Below, piece after piece: positions 11,501 to 22,300 of a DNA stretch of 64,000 nt (within the stretch, counting starts at the first letter, position 1; each line of letters starts with the position of its first letter). Location: positions 37,174,044 through 37,238,043 of the forward strand of contig NC_072897.1 in the NCBI RefSeq assembly GCF_027943255.1, given 5' to 3'. This stretch comes from Anastrepha obliqua (taxonomy: Eukaryota > Arthropoda > Insecta > Diptera > Tephritidae). The notes beneath the pieces were generated by a model. It was not told the origin of the DNA. It saw nothing but the letters and a program-made list of their open reading frames with translations, and did not search any database. Position numbers and translations under genes: made by a program.

Positions 11501-12285
11501 CGCTGGCCGGCAGCACTTGGGGCAAAGACAAAGAACTGTTGCTTTCGACATTTAAGGCAATTGGCCGGCCGGTTCTCAACTATGCTGCGCCTGTCTGGTC
11601 GCCTGGAACTAGTGATTCGCAGTGGACTAAGCTACAGACCTGTCAAAATACCGCCATTCGGACAGCGACCGGGTGCCTCCTGATGTCACCTATACAACAT
11701 CTTCACAACGAGGCACAAATGCTCCCAGTTGCGGAGCACAATAAATTGCTCAGCAAGCAGTTCCTGCTCGGATGTTACCGCAGGTCTCATCCCTGCAGAC
11801 ACCTGCTTGAGCCCGAGCCGCCTCCCAGGCACGTCAGGAGACACCTCTTTGACTACGCTGGCGATATCCAGGACAAGACCGACCGTAACCTACTGGACCG
11901 GACAGTATTTCGACAGTCTATAAACGACATTCACCGGGAGACCGTTACCACCTTCTTAAACTCCCGTCTTGTGAATGCCGTAATTGGAGTCCAACCACCA
12001 CCCATCGCAGATGAAGAGCTCCAGCTTCCCCGTGAGACCCGTGTAACATTGGCACAACTACGTTCTGGATACTGTAGCAGGTTAAACTCCTACTTATCCA
12101 GAATCGACCCCGACATACCAAACACATGTCCGGCATGCGAAGGTACCCCGCACGACACTAACCACCTCTTCACATGCCCCCTCAAACCGACTCATCTAAC
12201 CCCCCTCTCCCTTTGGACCCAACCTGTCGAAACAGCATGTTTCCTGGGCCTACCCCTAGATGAGCCAGACGACGACGAACGATGA
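8542..12285 (+). CDS. LINE polyprotein: 2A-like peptide, zinc fingers, endonuclease, reverse transcriptase
   Basis: The frame is open from 8542 (after TAA at 8539-8541) to TGA at 12283-12285, 1247 codons. No ATG precedes 8722 in this frame, so the start is unresolved. Residues 6-14 read AGIESNPGP, a 2A-like ribosome-skipping motif. Two related PHD-like Cys/His fingers follow (CCVCHK..CNKCNGW..H; CSVCQA..CNSCNGW..H). The endonuclease (from about 9225) shows LQLNCNGL, VQETKL, GDFNAHHDLW and SDHLPI. The RT shows YRPITLLSPVVK, LDLKKAFDTV, GVPQGGVLSPLLF and the catalytic SYADD. The C-terminus has a CxxC..H..C knuckle (CPACEGTPHDTNHLFTC). Role: nick target DNA and prime reverse transcription there. 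Exact clade (Jockey, I or R1 group) is uncertain. Confidence 0.9.
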   Translation: MLLLRAGIESNPGPEVFYCCVCHKRLHPNSTSVRCNKCNGWSHLKTCSGLKSHREWSTRYVAKCCSRQQASNASTANTPPDRPALPTATTTNTSTVRSLSEQHNSPSTPSLPSSSNPSAGTNQQLLVPRTVCSVCQAVIPRNLVTVQCNSCNGWCHFRRCSGLRTTREWTTAYVAPCCRALHPQPPPEARPPITIRPQQPQWIAQQAQRRQHHASLTPRITLTSPRSFKLLQLNCNGLMSKVDEIVDFMNRHSIKIAAVQETKLHARSSLITRDGYNVHRRDRERDNGGGLAFIVHHTVQYRLIDEGIDPRDSTLECQGIAVRSGDSELEIFNIYIPPVTCCPAGYHPDIGALLRGENRLVVGDFNAHHDLWHSSLPNDRRGQQLAEQIDDSTFSTVNDDAPTRVVGNCSSSPDLTIASAGLINSITWRPMLSLASDHLPIIVSIERPADFVSANHRSYFNFKKANWAGFTEFTEDTFAALPIPTDVRVGERAFRKVLTAAAARFIPAGSYKNIRPHFPAEAASLANERDHLRQADPGDPRIRDLNLEIRQLVNQHKRTKWVEHLKTCNLTSGVSKLWSTVRSLSNPTKHNDKVAITFNGCTSSDPKRCASYFSRLFILHPPGDRTKRRATRRLHKLKNNSAPLTFSSDEVQGAIKSSKSSKAIGPDGLNALMLKHLGPLGVGFLTRVFNLSMATLIIPEKWKAGRVVPLLKPGKPANQGESYRPITLLSPVVKTLEALLLPLFTKHLAPAPHQHGFRRVHSTTTALTAINAQINRGLNQNRPCERTVLVALDLKKAFDTVSHSTLLDDIYQSTLPPGLKRWSANYLSGRHSSVIFRDQMSKQRKIKQGVPQGGVLSPLLFNFYISKLPQPPAGVSLISYADDCSIMASGNDIDGLCSKVNVYLTDLSRFFTARNLQLSPTKSTATLFTTWTKEVKLTLKVKVDDTPIPTVNNPKILGVTFDSLLSFSAHTTAIATKVQNRNKVLKSLAGSTWGKDKELLLSTFKAIGRPVLNYAAPVWSPGTSDSQWTKLQTCQNTAIRTATGCLLMSPIQHLHNEAQMLPVAEHNKLLSKQFLLGCYRRSHPCRHLLEPEPPPRHVRRHLFDYAGDIQDKTDRNLLDRTVFRQSINDIHRETVTTFLNSRLVNAVIGVQPPPIADEELQLPRETRVTLAQLRSGYCSRLNSYLSRIDPDIPNTCPACEGTPHDTNHLFTCPLKPTHLTPLSLWTQPVETACFLGLPLDEPDDDER

Positions 12286-12347
12286 TATGACTACACTGAC
12301 AGGGTTACCTATGCTATTAACAACAACAACAACAACGTTGCAGTGTA

Positions 12348-13330
12348 TCATTTCTTCTTTGCAAAACAATATCTCTTGGTTGAAATTCATCTCCAGATAT
12401 AACAATTGCAACCTCGTTGCTTGAAGTTGGTTGATTGTATTTTCCACGATGTTCGCCTGCAGGCGTTTTATTTGCATCAATTTTAATTTTATGATTATCA
12501 GATGACAATCTTTCGATTGTTGTTTTAAAACTTTGCACCAAAACATTGTGTGTGTGTAATAAATCTTGTAACTTTCTCATAATAACTCTGTTTATATTTC
12601 TGGAAAATGCACACCGTGCTTCAAGTTAATCATCGTTGTCATTAATGAAATAAATTTGCAAAAATTTTGACTCTTGATCGGGTAGTGGTAGTAATGAACC
12701 AATTAAGTGATATGCTTGCCCTTGAATCTGAAAAAAGCCATAATTTGTGTCCATAAAATCTAATGATTCATTAGATGTGTCAGCGAATGTTGTTGAACGT
12801 TGAAGTTTATGTATTACCTTGAACGTTGGCATGAAGTTATCGGTTATAATTTTTCCAGCACCAAAAGATGTCATTTGAAAACATGAGTTATATGTGGAAA
12901 TTTTTTCAAAAAAATGTTTGGAATCGGGTGATGTTCCCGATAATAATGTAGCTAATGGTTCGGAGGGATATTTTATGTCTGGTAAACGAACTTTTCCTGC
13001 AGCGCAATACATGCCTGGTGTTTCAGTTTTGAATTTTAACGCTTGACAAAATCCGCAAATTTTATCCATACTACCAATGACAACGTATTTGTGAGATGAA
13101 TAATCAAGTTGTGGATTATATTGAAATGCGGCACCATTCAAATTTACAGAATTTATATTTATTGGCCGATTTTGAGAACGTGACCTAGTACGATCTCTTT
13201 GTTGACTTAATCTATCAGCATGATTTTCCTCACTTTCATTTTGTCTGTGATTTTGCACATTTCTATTGTGACGTGTATTGCGTCCGATGTTAGCATGTCT
13301 TCCTCTTGGGATTGCTTTTACCGAATCAAA
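12348..13330 (-). pseudogene. Helitron Rep N-terminal region (broken)
   Basis: This is the amino-terminal zinc-binding and leader part of the Helitron protein. From about 13320 downward it reads PRGRHANIGRNTRHNRN, then CGFCQALKF..CCAAGKV-type spacing (here GMYCAAGKVRLPD), MTSFGAGKII, IQGQAYHLIGSLLPLP and FLQIYFINDNDD. A TAA near 12626 interrupts the frame, which then continues with RVIMRKLQDLLH, KTPAGEHRGKYNQP and EVAIVISGDEFQPRDI up to the LINE junction. The first Cys of the CC pair is Tyr. Single nonsense codons rather than wholesale decay suggest moderate age. Confidence 0.87.
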
Positions 13331-14345
13331 GTGGTCTTCTTTATGTCACTCTGAGCTCTTGATTGCTACTTTTCTTGTTTTTAAACTGGAATTCAAATTA
13401 ACATACTGTTAGCGCCATCTTTTAAAAATATAATGGAACTGTGAGCACGCGTTGAAATGAAAATTACACAGAACAGAAATGGGAAATGATCAGCAAAAAT
13501 AATATATATTTTTGAAATTTTTCTTGAAAATATCTACGGAAAGTGTGAAAACAATCTCTTTTCTTAAATATCTTAAGTAAAAACTTCTAAAATATTAATT
13601 ATTTTTGCCGATTTCTGTTGTGTGTATTTTTCACACCATTTATTCACTGTTTCACTTGTTATCAATCATTTGCGAAATTAATATATATTTTGTAAATTTT
13701 TCGTGAAAATATCGTTGGAAAATGTGAAAACAATCTCTTCTCTTAAATATTTCTGACGCACTTTTTTTAACTCTTTGGTTGATGCCTGGAAACTGCTTCA
13801 CTTGAATACTTTACCAAATAAAACACTTTCTTGTTAACACTTACCTTCACTATGCACTATTACTGATAACCTTTGGTAATCTTCTAAGAAAACGGCCTTG
13901 CTTGTACTTTTTTAGCGACGACCTGTTCAGGTTCGTTGAGCTAATGGTTTTGCTTCGGTTATCCCGAAGTGTGGGTGTAAAGAAGAAGTGTTTAAGCAAA
14001 ATGTTAAGTTAGTCACGAAGAAGTAAAGGAGATTTTAACCAAACATAGTTACAAACCTTCTCCACATGTGTCTTTTCATTGTGGCAAAGTTTGGTTAAAA
14101 TCGGTCGAGCCATTCTCCGTAAAGTTCATCACAAAAAAACGGCTGAATTTTATATTATATATATAGATATTACTTAGGTAAATATGAAAGCAAAAATTTT
14201 GAATTATTTAAAGTAAGGATATGTGAATAACTTTGCAATATTGGAATATATTGAAACAAGCAATACAAAATGAAAAATTTAAAAATATAAATATGTTAGG
14301 CAAAGAAAATAAAACTGTCAAAACTCATTTATCAATTTTGTGCAT
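13331..14345. other. Helitron 5' region, then AT-rich host flank
   Basis: 13331-14167 is the AT-rich 5' noncoding part of the Helitron, including a pair of related ~70-bp segments (about 13495-13560 and 13675-13745) that share GAAAATATC and GTGAAAACAATCTCTT. 14168-14340 is AT-rich sequence with nothing recognisable. TGCAT at 14341-14345 is the left target duplication of BEL-1. Confidence 0.6.
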
Positions 14346-14747
14346 TAATGTTGCGGGGGCAATCCTAAATATGTTGCAAGAGGACCAAGTTGATAGAAGT
14401 AATAAATTATACGGCTCGAAGCAATAATGTTGCGGGGAGAATCTTTAATATGTTGCAAGAGGACCAAGTTGATAGAAGCAATAAATTATCTCGAAGGACC
14501 TCACTTATGATGAACACAAATTCCTGTTGATTATTGTAGCGATGATGTTGCGGCAAAATTCCCAATTTAAATCTAGTTGTTTCACATCCAAAATTGCAAT
14601 TTTTTAACACAATTTATTACAAAATATTCCCTATATATACACATTTATTTCAAACAAAACCTCCTTATTTTCACAGAAAATTATAACGAATAACAGGAGT
14701 TGAAAAACATTTAAGTATTTCAAACGAATACTAAATTGGACTCAACA
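14346..14747 (-). repeat. BEL-1 3' LTR
   Basis: This 402-bp LTR matches the one at 35161-35563, including the outer ends (minus strand TGTTGAGTCC...CCGCAACATTA). The pair is flanked by TGCAT at 14341-14345 and 35564-35568, the 5-bp duplication expected of an LTR element. Like its partner it holds an internal duplication of about 85 bp (AATGTTGCGGGGAGAATC...GAAGCAATAAATTAT) that includes GGCTCGAAG, a piece of the primer binding site. A few substitutions and small indels separate the two LTRs. Confidence 0.92.
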
Positions 14748-14880
14748 TACCGCCGCCCTTGAACTATCTTAATAAATTCAAAATAAAATATTAAAAAGAA
14801 AATGGAATTCAAGGCTTTCCATTTTCTTTTTAATATTTTATTTTGAATTTATTAAGATAGTTCAAGGGCGGCGGTATGTT
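14744..14880. repeat. Perfect 64-bp hairpin at the PPT-LTR junction
   Basis: 14744-14807 and 14817-14880 are exact reverse complements with a 9-base loop (TTCAAGGCT). The arm begins in the last bases of the LTR (AACA) and includes ACCGCCGCCCTTGAAC, which on the minus strand is the purine-rich tract next to the LTR. So the end of BEL-1 has been duplicated in inverted orientation. Confidence 0.9.
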
Positions 14881-14884
14881 ACAT

Positions 14885-16277
14885 TTACGATAAGTTATTA
14901 GTTTCTTCATGAAATAAATCTCCTTTCGTTTTCAAAAGGCAAAGTTTGACTATAGGGCGAACCAATTCGCCATGCGGTGCTTTCAACGTAACTACTCTTA
15001 CGCGTCCATCGGTACCATGATGGCATTTGATCACTTGTGCAAGCGTCCACTTCGTCGGAGGATTAGGCTCGTTGAAAACAGCAACCACATCACCTTCTTC
15101 AAAGTTGCGTGAAGAACGAAACCACTTGGTGCGACGTTGTAAGCTGACGAGGTACTCGTTTCTCCAACGACGCCAGAAATGTTGTCTCATGGCAGAAATT
15201 GCTTGCCATCGCTGACGAAGATTTCTACGAAACCCTTAACCCTCAGGTTCCAGTATTGACTTAAGCGGTTCGCCGACTATGAAATGTCCGGGAGTTAGAA
15301 CTTCTAAGTCACCAGAGTTGTCACAGAGTAGGCGAGAGTTTACGCAAGCTTCTATTTCAGTCAAAAGTGTGTTGAACTCTTCGTATGATAGTAGAACTTC
15401 TCCTAGTACGCGTTTTAAATGATACTTGCCACGTTTGACTCCAGTCTCCCAGTAACCTCCCATATGGGGTGCAGCCGGTGGATTAAAGCGCCATTCGATA
15501 TTCGAATCCGCAAAGAAAGAGCGAAGTTTAATATTAGCCATGCACTGTTGAAATGCAATGCGCAACTCCTTCTCGGCTCCAACGAAATTTGTACCGTTAT
15601 CAGATGTCATGACCTTACAAAAGCCTCGCCGATTTGTGAACCTTTTAAACGCATTTAGGAATGCTGATGTTGACAGGTCACCAACAATTTCGAGATGCAT
15701 CGCACCTGTGCACATACAAATGAACAAGCAGATGTAGCCTTTGGTAGCCTTAGCTCCTCTTCCTTGGGTGAACTTGTAGTGGTAAGATCCAGCGAAATCG
15801 ACAGCAGTGTGAGTAAAACAACGGGCGTAGGTTGTGCGAATGACAGGTAGATCACCCATGACTTGTTTGGTAAGATTGCGGTTCAAATAACTGCATTTCA
15901 CGCAGTTATGGTACATATTACGGATTAAGCTACGAGCGCCGTTTGCATAATGCGGGGTCCAGAGTGCAAAGATACTTTGTGTATTTCGCAGACTATTAAC
16001 TTAGCAAGCGGACAATTCTTAGGCAAGATAATGGGATGCCTAACATCTGGAGCAACTTCATCATTTTTTATTCTTCCTCCAACACGTAGAACACAAGTCT
16101 CATACAGAAAGGGCTGCAGACGCAAAAGACTACTGCGAAGCGGGATTGGTCTTTTAGCACTGCAAAGAGAAATTTCATTCGAAAAAAAACCGTCGCGTAT
16201 ACTTTATTAGGTGAAGTTCAGCTTCAAATAACTCTTGGCAACTCGGTGTACCAAAACGCTTCATAAATGCTTAAAAA
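14885..16277 (-). pseudogene. BEL-1 integrase
   Basis: This is the integrase of a BEL/Pao element, which inserts the cDNA into chromosomes. Reading downward from 16210: zinc-binding region with LHLIKYTRR, GGRIKND..HPIILPK and HKVSLHSG; catalytic core with VDFAGSYHYK (first Asp), MTSDNGTNFVGAEK (second Asp) and HMGGYWETGVK (Glu); then CVNSRLL, LTPGHFIVGEPL, and the C-terminal part WRNEYLVSLQRRTKW and FEEGDVVAVF. Frameshifts near 16125, 15920 and 15236 break it. The upstream part of the same gene lies beyond BEL-2, at 31206 and above. Confidence 0.88.
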
Positions 16278-16564
16278 TGTGAGGCCTCCACGGTCGCTCC
16301 GATGATATATTTTATAAAAAATAAAAAGCACAAAGGCGTGTCAGTATATATTCATTAATATTTTATTGCAGTATATACATAGATATATGCATAGAAAGAT
16401 ATACATGTACATAGAAGTATAGGCAATAGACATACGTTGCTTACGTATTATTATGTTAAGTAGTATAAGTATAATTTATAACATATTACCAGTCGGAACG
16501 GTAAGCGCAGTTACCATTAGGGTGGCTAAAAATTTATATTTAATATTAGGGTGTGGCTTAAATA
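16278..16564 (-). repeat. BEL-2 3' LTR
   Basis: 287 bp that match the LTR at 28345-31211 once the piggyBac and a further 185 bp are removed from that copy. On the minus strand it starts just after the purine tract (AAGGGGGCCGGCA) and ends CCTCACA. The LTR lies in the integrase region of BEL-1. The exact ends are uncertain by up to about 10 bp because TTAAAAA and TTAA stretches border both copies. Confidence 0.85.
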
Positions 16565-17830
16565 TGCCGGCCCCCTTGCGATAAGCAATGATTGTTTTAG
16601 GACGGAGGTGTCAGCCAACGTTCGGTATATTGGTGAGATATCGGAGGCTGGTGGTGGCGTCTGAAATGCTGTAAAGATGAAATTTTATGTACGTGGATAA
16701 TTATTGCACACAAAAAGTAAATTTATTATATTAAAATTTATTGATTCGTTATGTACAAATCATATTAGGGCCGTGATACCTGGCGAGGCCTAGTCGCCAG
16801 TGTACCGTCGCCCGTCCTTTTATTTTGACGCATTATGGTTGCTTGCGCACGTGGTCGAAAAGGCCTGGTTTCCGATCCACGCGCACGCCACCGTTCATGC
16901 TGCAGTTGGGGTCGGAGAGCCTCGTCTCCAATCTCCTATCTTCATTGAGGCGGAAAGACCTTGTTTCCGCTCTGCTTGGCGCACCAACGTCGTTCGCGTG
17001 CGTGGTCGAAAAGGCCTAGTTTTCGCTCCACGTTCGCGCCGACGTTCGTGCTGTAGCTGGGGTTGAAGAGGCCTAGTCTCCAATCCCCTATCTACGTTGG
17101 TACGGAAAGGCCTACTTTCCGCTGCGGCCACAACTGGGCGAAAAGGCCTAGTTTCCGCTCTAGACTCAGTCCTTTGTTTTGTTTTTTACAAACAAAAGGA
17201 TTTTGAATTTAATTTTCCTTTTTTGTTTTTTTGTTTTTTGTTTTTAAACCGAACATGTGTAGGGTGTGGTGCATTGGCTGGTCTGTGCTGATCACAGCGA
17301 AGGAGAAGACAAAAATAAAATAATATATATTTTTAGTTTTAGTTTTTTTGTTATTATTTGGCTATGAGCAATTTTCATAGCCCTATGAGACACCCTGCCA
17401 CCCAAAAAAAGTAAAAAATGTACCTAATTGGATACAATCACATATTAATGTGATTTTAATATGTATGTTCACCGCGAGGGGGTGGGTACATACTAATGGT
17501 TTTGCAATATTCGCCGCATAGAAGGATCGTGTCTTGGCTATGTGTGGATCGTACTTGGTGTACAAGGTGTCCTGCCGTGGTGTACGTGATATATTTTTTT
17601 CCTTTTGTTCTTATTATATTTTGGCTATAATAAGAACAAAATGATAAGCAAAAGAAAAAAAAAAATTTTATATATATTATATATAGATATAATTTTTCGT
17701 AGCATTTGCATACATAAGTGCATGATGTTAGAAAAACTAATAGTTTGCGTTACTTTACGCAAACTATTCCTGGAATGTTGAACCCATTTATATGATCCCT
17801 GTAGGGTATTTTTGTTTTTGTTTCTTAATC
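16565..17830. repeat. BEL-2 3' noncoding region with degenerate GC-rich repeats
   Basis: Next to the polypurine tract (16565-16579, minus strand) comes noncoding sequence. Within 16848-17165 a unit of about 60-170 bp recurs in variant form, built on GGTCGAAAAGGCCTAGTTTC and CGGAAAGGCCTACTTTCCGC. The block is far more GC-rich than its surroundings. The rest, to 17830, is AT-rich with no coding potential that I can see. Confidence 0.55.
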
Positions 17831-18311
17831 CCTAATTTCCTTAATGGCTGACTTCGACCCATTTCCTTTTCACATGTGTCGACGGCGTGTGACAAACGTG
17901 AGTGAAAATTTTGAAGTGAATCGACAAGGTGTTTGTTTTGTGGTCGTTTTACAATTTTAACGAAATTAGGTAAATTGTGACTTTAAATAATTAAAAGTGC
18001 TTAACATTGTGCAAATTTTAAGACGAAATTTAGCAATTTCAGTTATATTTTCCATATAAACTCGCGGACGCAAGAAAAAAATTGAAATGTCTGACAAACC
18101 AAAGCGTCCTCTTTCCGCATATATGTTGTGGCTCAACAATGCACGCGAGCAGATTAAGCGCGAAAATCCAGGCATTAAAGTAACCGAAGTGGCGAAAAAA
18201 GGTGGAGAGTAATGGCGTTCAATGAAGGACAAGTCGGAATGGGAAGCAAAGGCAGCTAAAGTCAAGGAAAATTATGATGAAGCGGCGAGGGAATTTGAGG
18301 CCAATGGAGGC
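17831..18311 (+). pseudogene. HmgD-like HMG-box gene fragment
   Basis: The frame from ATG 18087-18089 reads MSDKPKRPLSAYMLWLNNA, then REQIKRENPGIKVTEVAKKG, WRSMKDKSEWEAKAAK and EFEANGG. This is the HMG box of Drosophila HmgD/HmgZ-type proteins, which bend DNA in chromatin. Codon 42 is TAA (18210-18212) where the family has a hydrophobic residue before W. Homology ends at about 18311; the acidic and basic tail of HmgD is absent. The leader 17831-18086 looks like a transcribed 5' UTR. It runs opposite to BEL-2, so it is not a sense-strand transduction by that element. Confidence 0.85.
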
Positions 18312-19355
18312 AGCTGCCGAATTTATTTTCATATAATCAGCTGGATTGAAAACACGTTTGCACAAAGTTTCAAGTCACTCACATCATAGGTAAAACAAAA
18401 ATAATATGCGTAATTTTCGATCGTTTACACATGCATTTATCGTATGAAAAGTATTTAGTTGTAGTGAAAGTAAAAATGTGAATGTGAAAATGTGCCTTTT
18501 TAGATGTTTGTGTCATCTAAGCTTTAAGTGACCTAGAGAAGCCTATTCGAATTTGTGGGACGAATGTTGGGCAAAGCGGTGTTTACTCTGAAGAATAAAT
18601 TGAAGGAGCTAAAAGTGCATTCGCTGCTAGAAATCAACATCAAGTTAGGGCGGCACGAAAAGCGGTCGCCCATGCATGCGCGATTCGTAGGGTATGACCA
18701 AATGCTATGTTTTTATTTTTATTTTATTTATTCTGATTTTTCCTTTCATTGAATAGAGAAATTCGCGTGTGCTATCTAACTTAGAGTATTGAGAGTATGA
18801 CACGTCGCATCATCAAACTAAACTGCTACAACCAAAACGCGCCGAAAAACGAAAAAACCAAACTAAAATTAATCTGGCGAAACGTAATTACGTGTGTTGC
18901 AAGGTAATAAAAATTGAGCTTATTCTATTGCCTAAAAGGGTATTTGAACAATGTAGTCATGTATTTTTATTAATTCAATTGTAAATGAAACATATGTATT
19001 TTTCACAAAGATTCGGTATTAATAAAATTTTTTTGGAGATTCCTTAAATGAACTGAAAACTTTGACATTGTTCAAAAAGTTGACGATTTTGAAGTAGTTT
19101 AAAATTGATCGCCCGAAAAATATGTAAAAAATATTTTGCTTTCACCTGCATTTTTTTTTTTTTTTTGTAATAAATTATATTTTCTACAGTAAATCTTAAT
19201 TCTCTTTGCTTCGTTACTTGGTACCTATTTTTATGTGATTAACATTGGATAGTATAGATACATATACGTATATACATATATATATATATATATATATCAT
19301 ATATGTATATACATATATATATATATATATCATATATGTATATATATATATCATA
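18312..19355. other. Unassigned sequence after the HmgD fragment
   Basis: An open stretch at 18555-18752 (GRMLGKAVFTLKNKLKELKV) is not recognised. It may be UTR or intron carried with the HmgD piece. AT-rich noncoding sequence follows, with a (T)n run near 19151-19166 and a (TA)n-rich tract at 19255-19350 immediately before the Helitron-like element. Confidence 0.4.
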
Positions 19356-22300
19356 CTAGCAAACCCGGCCCCCTTCGCTGGGCACACTAAAATAGAATAG
19401 ATATGGTTTAGAACAGAAAATATATGGTTTTCATATTATTTATTTCTTTATTCTTTATTCAAGCGCTTTGGCATAAACAATATTTTTTGTTTTTCTATTT
19501 GTTTTTGAGTAAGTATAAAATATAAATTGAAAATCAGGAAAAAAGAAGATTGTTTTTAAATTTCAAATCAACGCATATGAATAAACAATCGTCTTTTTTC
19601 CTGATCATCCATGAATTTTTCGTTTCAATTTATATGTTTTATTAAGAATTGGAGCTTTTTTAACCATTATCCATTTATATTTTTCAAAAAAAAAAACGAA
19701 AAAAATTGTTTTTTCCACGAACACATAATTTCATTCGGATTTCACATTAAATTCTCAAATTTCGTAAGAAATTATTCACTGTTCCAAAATCCACTCCAAA
19801 AAAATTCACAAACAATTTTTACATGTTGCACTTACGTTTTTTCCTTATGGCATCCAAATCAGAAAGAAATATTGACACATTGCAACTAACACTGTCAATT
19901 TGACAGTTCAGTTCCGCCCCAAGCGTTAAAAAAGTAAGCGACATTATGGCTGGCTCAAAAGAACGCTGTACCCGTTGCCACTGCTCCGAATTACAACCAA
20001 ACTTTACGAAACCCATTTTCAATACTTACTTAACAATGTGCATAAGTTTGGTTTAATTCGGTGCAAAGACACGGCGGGTCCACGTTTTGGCATATATTTC
20101 GAGACCCTAGTCATCAATAGGTATGAAAATTACCCCGTATTAAAGCACTTATCAACAGCCTTCATTTGATACCTATATTGTGCATACACAACCAAAGGTT
20201 ACCCGGGTTCACGTTTTGACCTATATCTGGAGACCCCAGTCCCGTAGCGGCATGAAAAATACTCTGTACTAAGGCATTCACCAACAGTTTCAGTTTGATA
20301 TCCATATTGTACAAACACATTCTAGGCTCCACGTTTTGGTCTCTATCTCGATATCCTAGTCACGGAGCGGCATGAAAAATACTCTGAACTAAAGCATTCA
20401 CCAACAGCTTCCATTTGATACCCATATTGTACATACACGTCCGAAGGTTACCCGGGTCCACGTTTTGACCTATATCTCGAGACCCTAGTCATCAATAGGT
20501 ATGAAAATTACCCCGTATTAAAGCACTTATCAACAGCTTTCATTTGTTACCCATATTGTACAAACACATTCTAGGGTCCACGATTTGGTCTCTATCTCGA
20601 GACCCTAGTCACGGAGCGGATGGAAATACTCTGAACTAAAGCATTCACCAACAGCTTCCATTTGATACCCATATTGTATATACACATCCGAAGGTTACCC
20701 GGGTCCACGTTTTGACCTATATCTCTCTCCTATCTACCAATAGGTATCCAAACTATACGGACACCATCTTCAATACCTCCTTAACAATGTGTGTAAGTTT
20801 GGTTTAATTCGGTGCAAAGACACTGCGGGTCCACGTTTTGGCATATATTTCCAGGCCCCAGTCATCAATAGGTATGAAAATTACCCCGTATTAAAGCACT
20901 TATCAACAGCTTTCATTTGATATCCGTATTGTACAAACACATTCTAGGGTCCACGTTTTGGTCTCTATCTCGAGACCCTAGTCACGGAGCGAATGGAAAT
21001 ACTCTGAACTAAAGCATTCACCAACAGCTTCCATTTGATACCCATATTGTACATACACATCCGAAGGTTACCCGGGTCCACGTTTTGACCTATATCTCGA
21101 GACCCTATTTACCAATAGGTATCCAAACTATACGAAAACCATCTTCAATACCTCCTTAACAATGTGTGTAAGTTTGGTTTAATTCGGCGCAAAGACACGG
21201 CGGGTCCACGTTTTGGCATATATTTCGAGACCCTAGTCATCAATAGGTATGAAAATTACCCCGTATTGAAGCACTTATCAACAGCTTCCATTTGATACCC
21301 ATATTGTACATACACGTCCGAAGGTTACCCGGGTCCACGTTTTGACCTATATCTCGAGACCCTAGTCATCAATAGGTATCAAAATTACCCCGTATTAAAG
21401 CACTTATCAACAGCTTTCATTTGATATCTATATTGTACAAACACATTCTAGGGTCCACGTTTTGGTCTCTATCTCGAGATCCTAGTCACGGAGCGGCATG
21501 CAAAATACTCTGAACTAAAGCATTCACCAACAGCTTCCATTTGATACCCATATTGTACATACACGTCCGAAGGTTACCCGTGTCCACGTTTTGACCTATA
21601 TCTCGAGACCCTAGTCATCAATAGATATGAAAATTACCCCGTACTAAAGCACTTATCAACAGTTTCAGTTTGATATCCATATTGTACAAACACATTCTAG
21701 GCTCCACGTTTTGGTCTCTATCTCGAGATCCTAGTCACGGAGCGGCATGAAAAATACTCTGAACTAAAGCATTCACCAACAGCTTCCATTTGATACTCAT
21801 ATTGTACATACACGTCCGAAGGTTATCCGGGTCCACGTTTTGACCTATATCTCGAGACCCTAGTCATCAATAGGTATGAAAATTGCCCCGTATTAAAGCA
21901 CTTATCAACAGCTTTCATTTGATACCCATATTGTACAAACACATTCTAGGGTCCACGATTTGGTCTCTATCTCGAGACCCTAGTCACGGAGCGGATGGAA
22001 ATACTCTGAACTAAAGCATTCACTAACAGCTTCCATTTGATACTCATATTGTACATACACGTCCGAAGGTTATCCGGGTCCACGTTTTGACCTATATCTC
22101 GAGACCCTAGTCATCAATAGGTATGAAAGTTGCCCCGTATTAAAGCACTTATCAACAGCTTTCATTTGATACCCATATTGTACAAACACATTCTAGGGTC
22201 CACCATTTGGTCTCTATCTCGAGACCCTAGTCACGGAGCGGATGGAAATACTCTGAACTAAAGCATTCACCAACAGCTTCCATTTGATACCCATATTGTA

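Larger units (their letters stand above)
8298..12347 (+). mobile_element. Full-length non-LTR retrotransposon (Jockey/I-type LINE)
   Basis: A 4024-bp LINE occupies 8311-12334. It is flanked by a 13-bp target duplication ACGTTGCAGTGTA (8298-8310 and 12335-12347) and ends in a short (AAC)n run instead of poly(A). It starts with three 39-bp tandem repeats, then a long reading frame with zinc fingers, AP-type endonuclease and reverse transcriptase. It sits in the Helitron Rep gene, in the opposite orientation. The perfect duplication and the intact 3.7-kb frame mark it as young. Confidence 0.92.
4892..14167 (-). mobile_element. Autonomous-type Helitron (minus strand), split by a LINE
   Basis: Read on the minus strand, the element begins TCTATATATATAATAT at 14167 and ends CTAG at 4892. 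Just inside the 3' end lies a hairpin (CACCC..GGGTG, 4903-4920). It sits between A and T (A at 4891, T at 14168), as Helitrons do, with no duplication. Between the ends are Rep and Pif1-type helicase remnants. Removing the LINE at 8311-12334 and one copy of its TSD leaves about 5.2 kb. All coding parts carry stops or frameshifts, so it is dead as an autonomous element. Confidence 0.88.

Noticed and set aside
8619..12136. Minus-strand frames inside the LINE
   Set aside because: Shadows of the plus-strand coding frame with no recognisable motifs.
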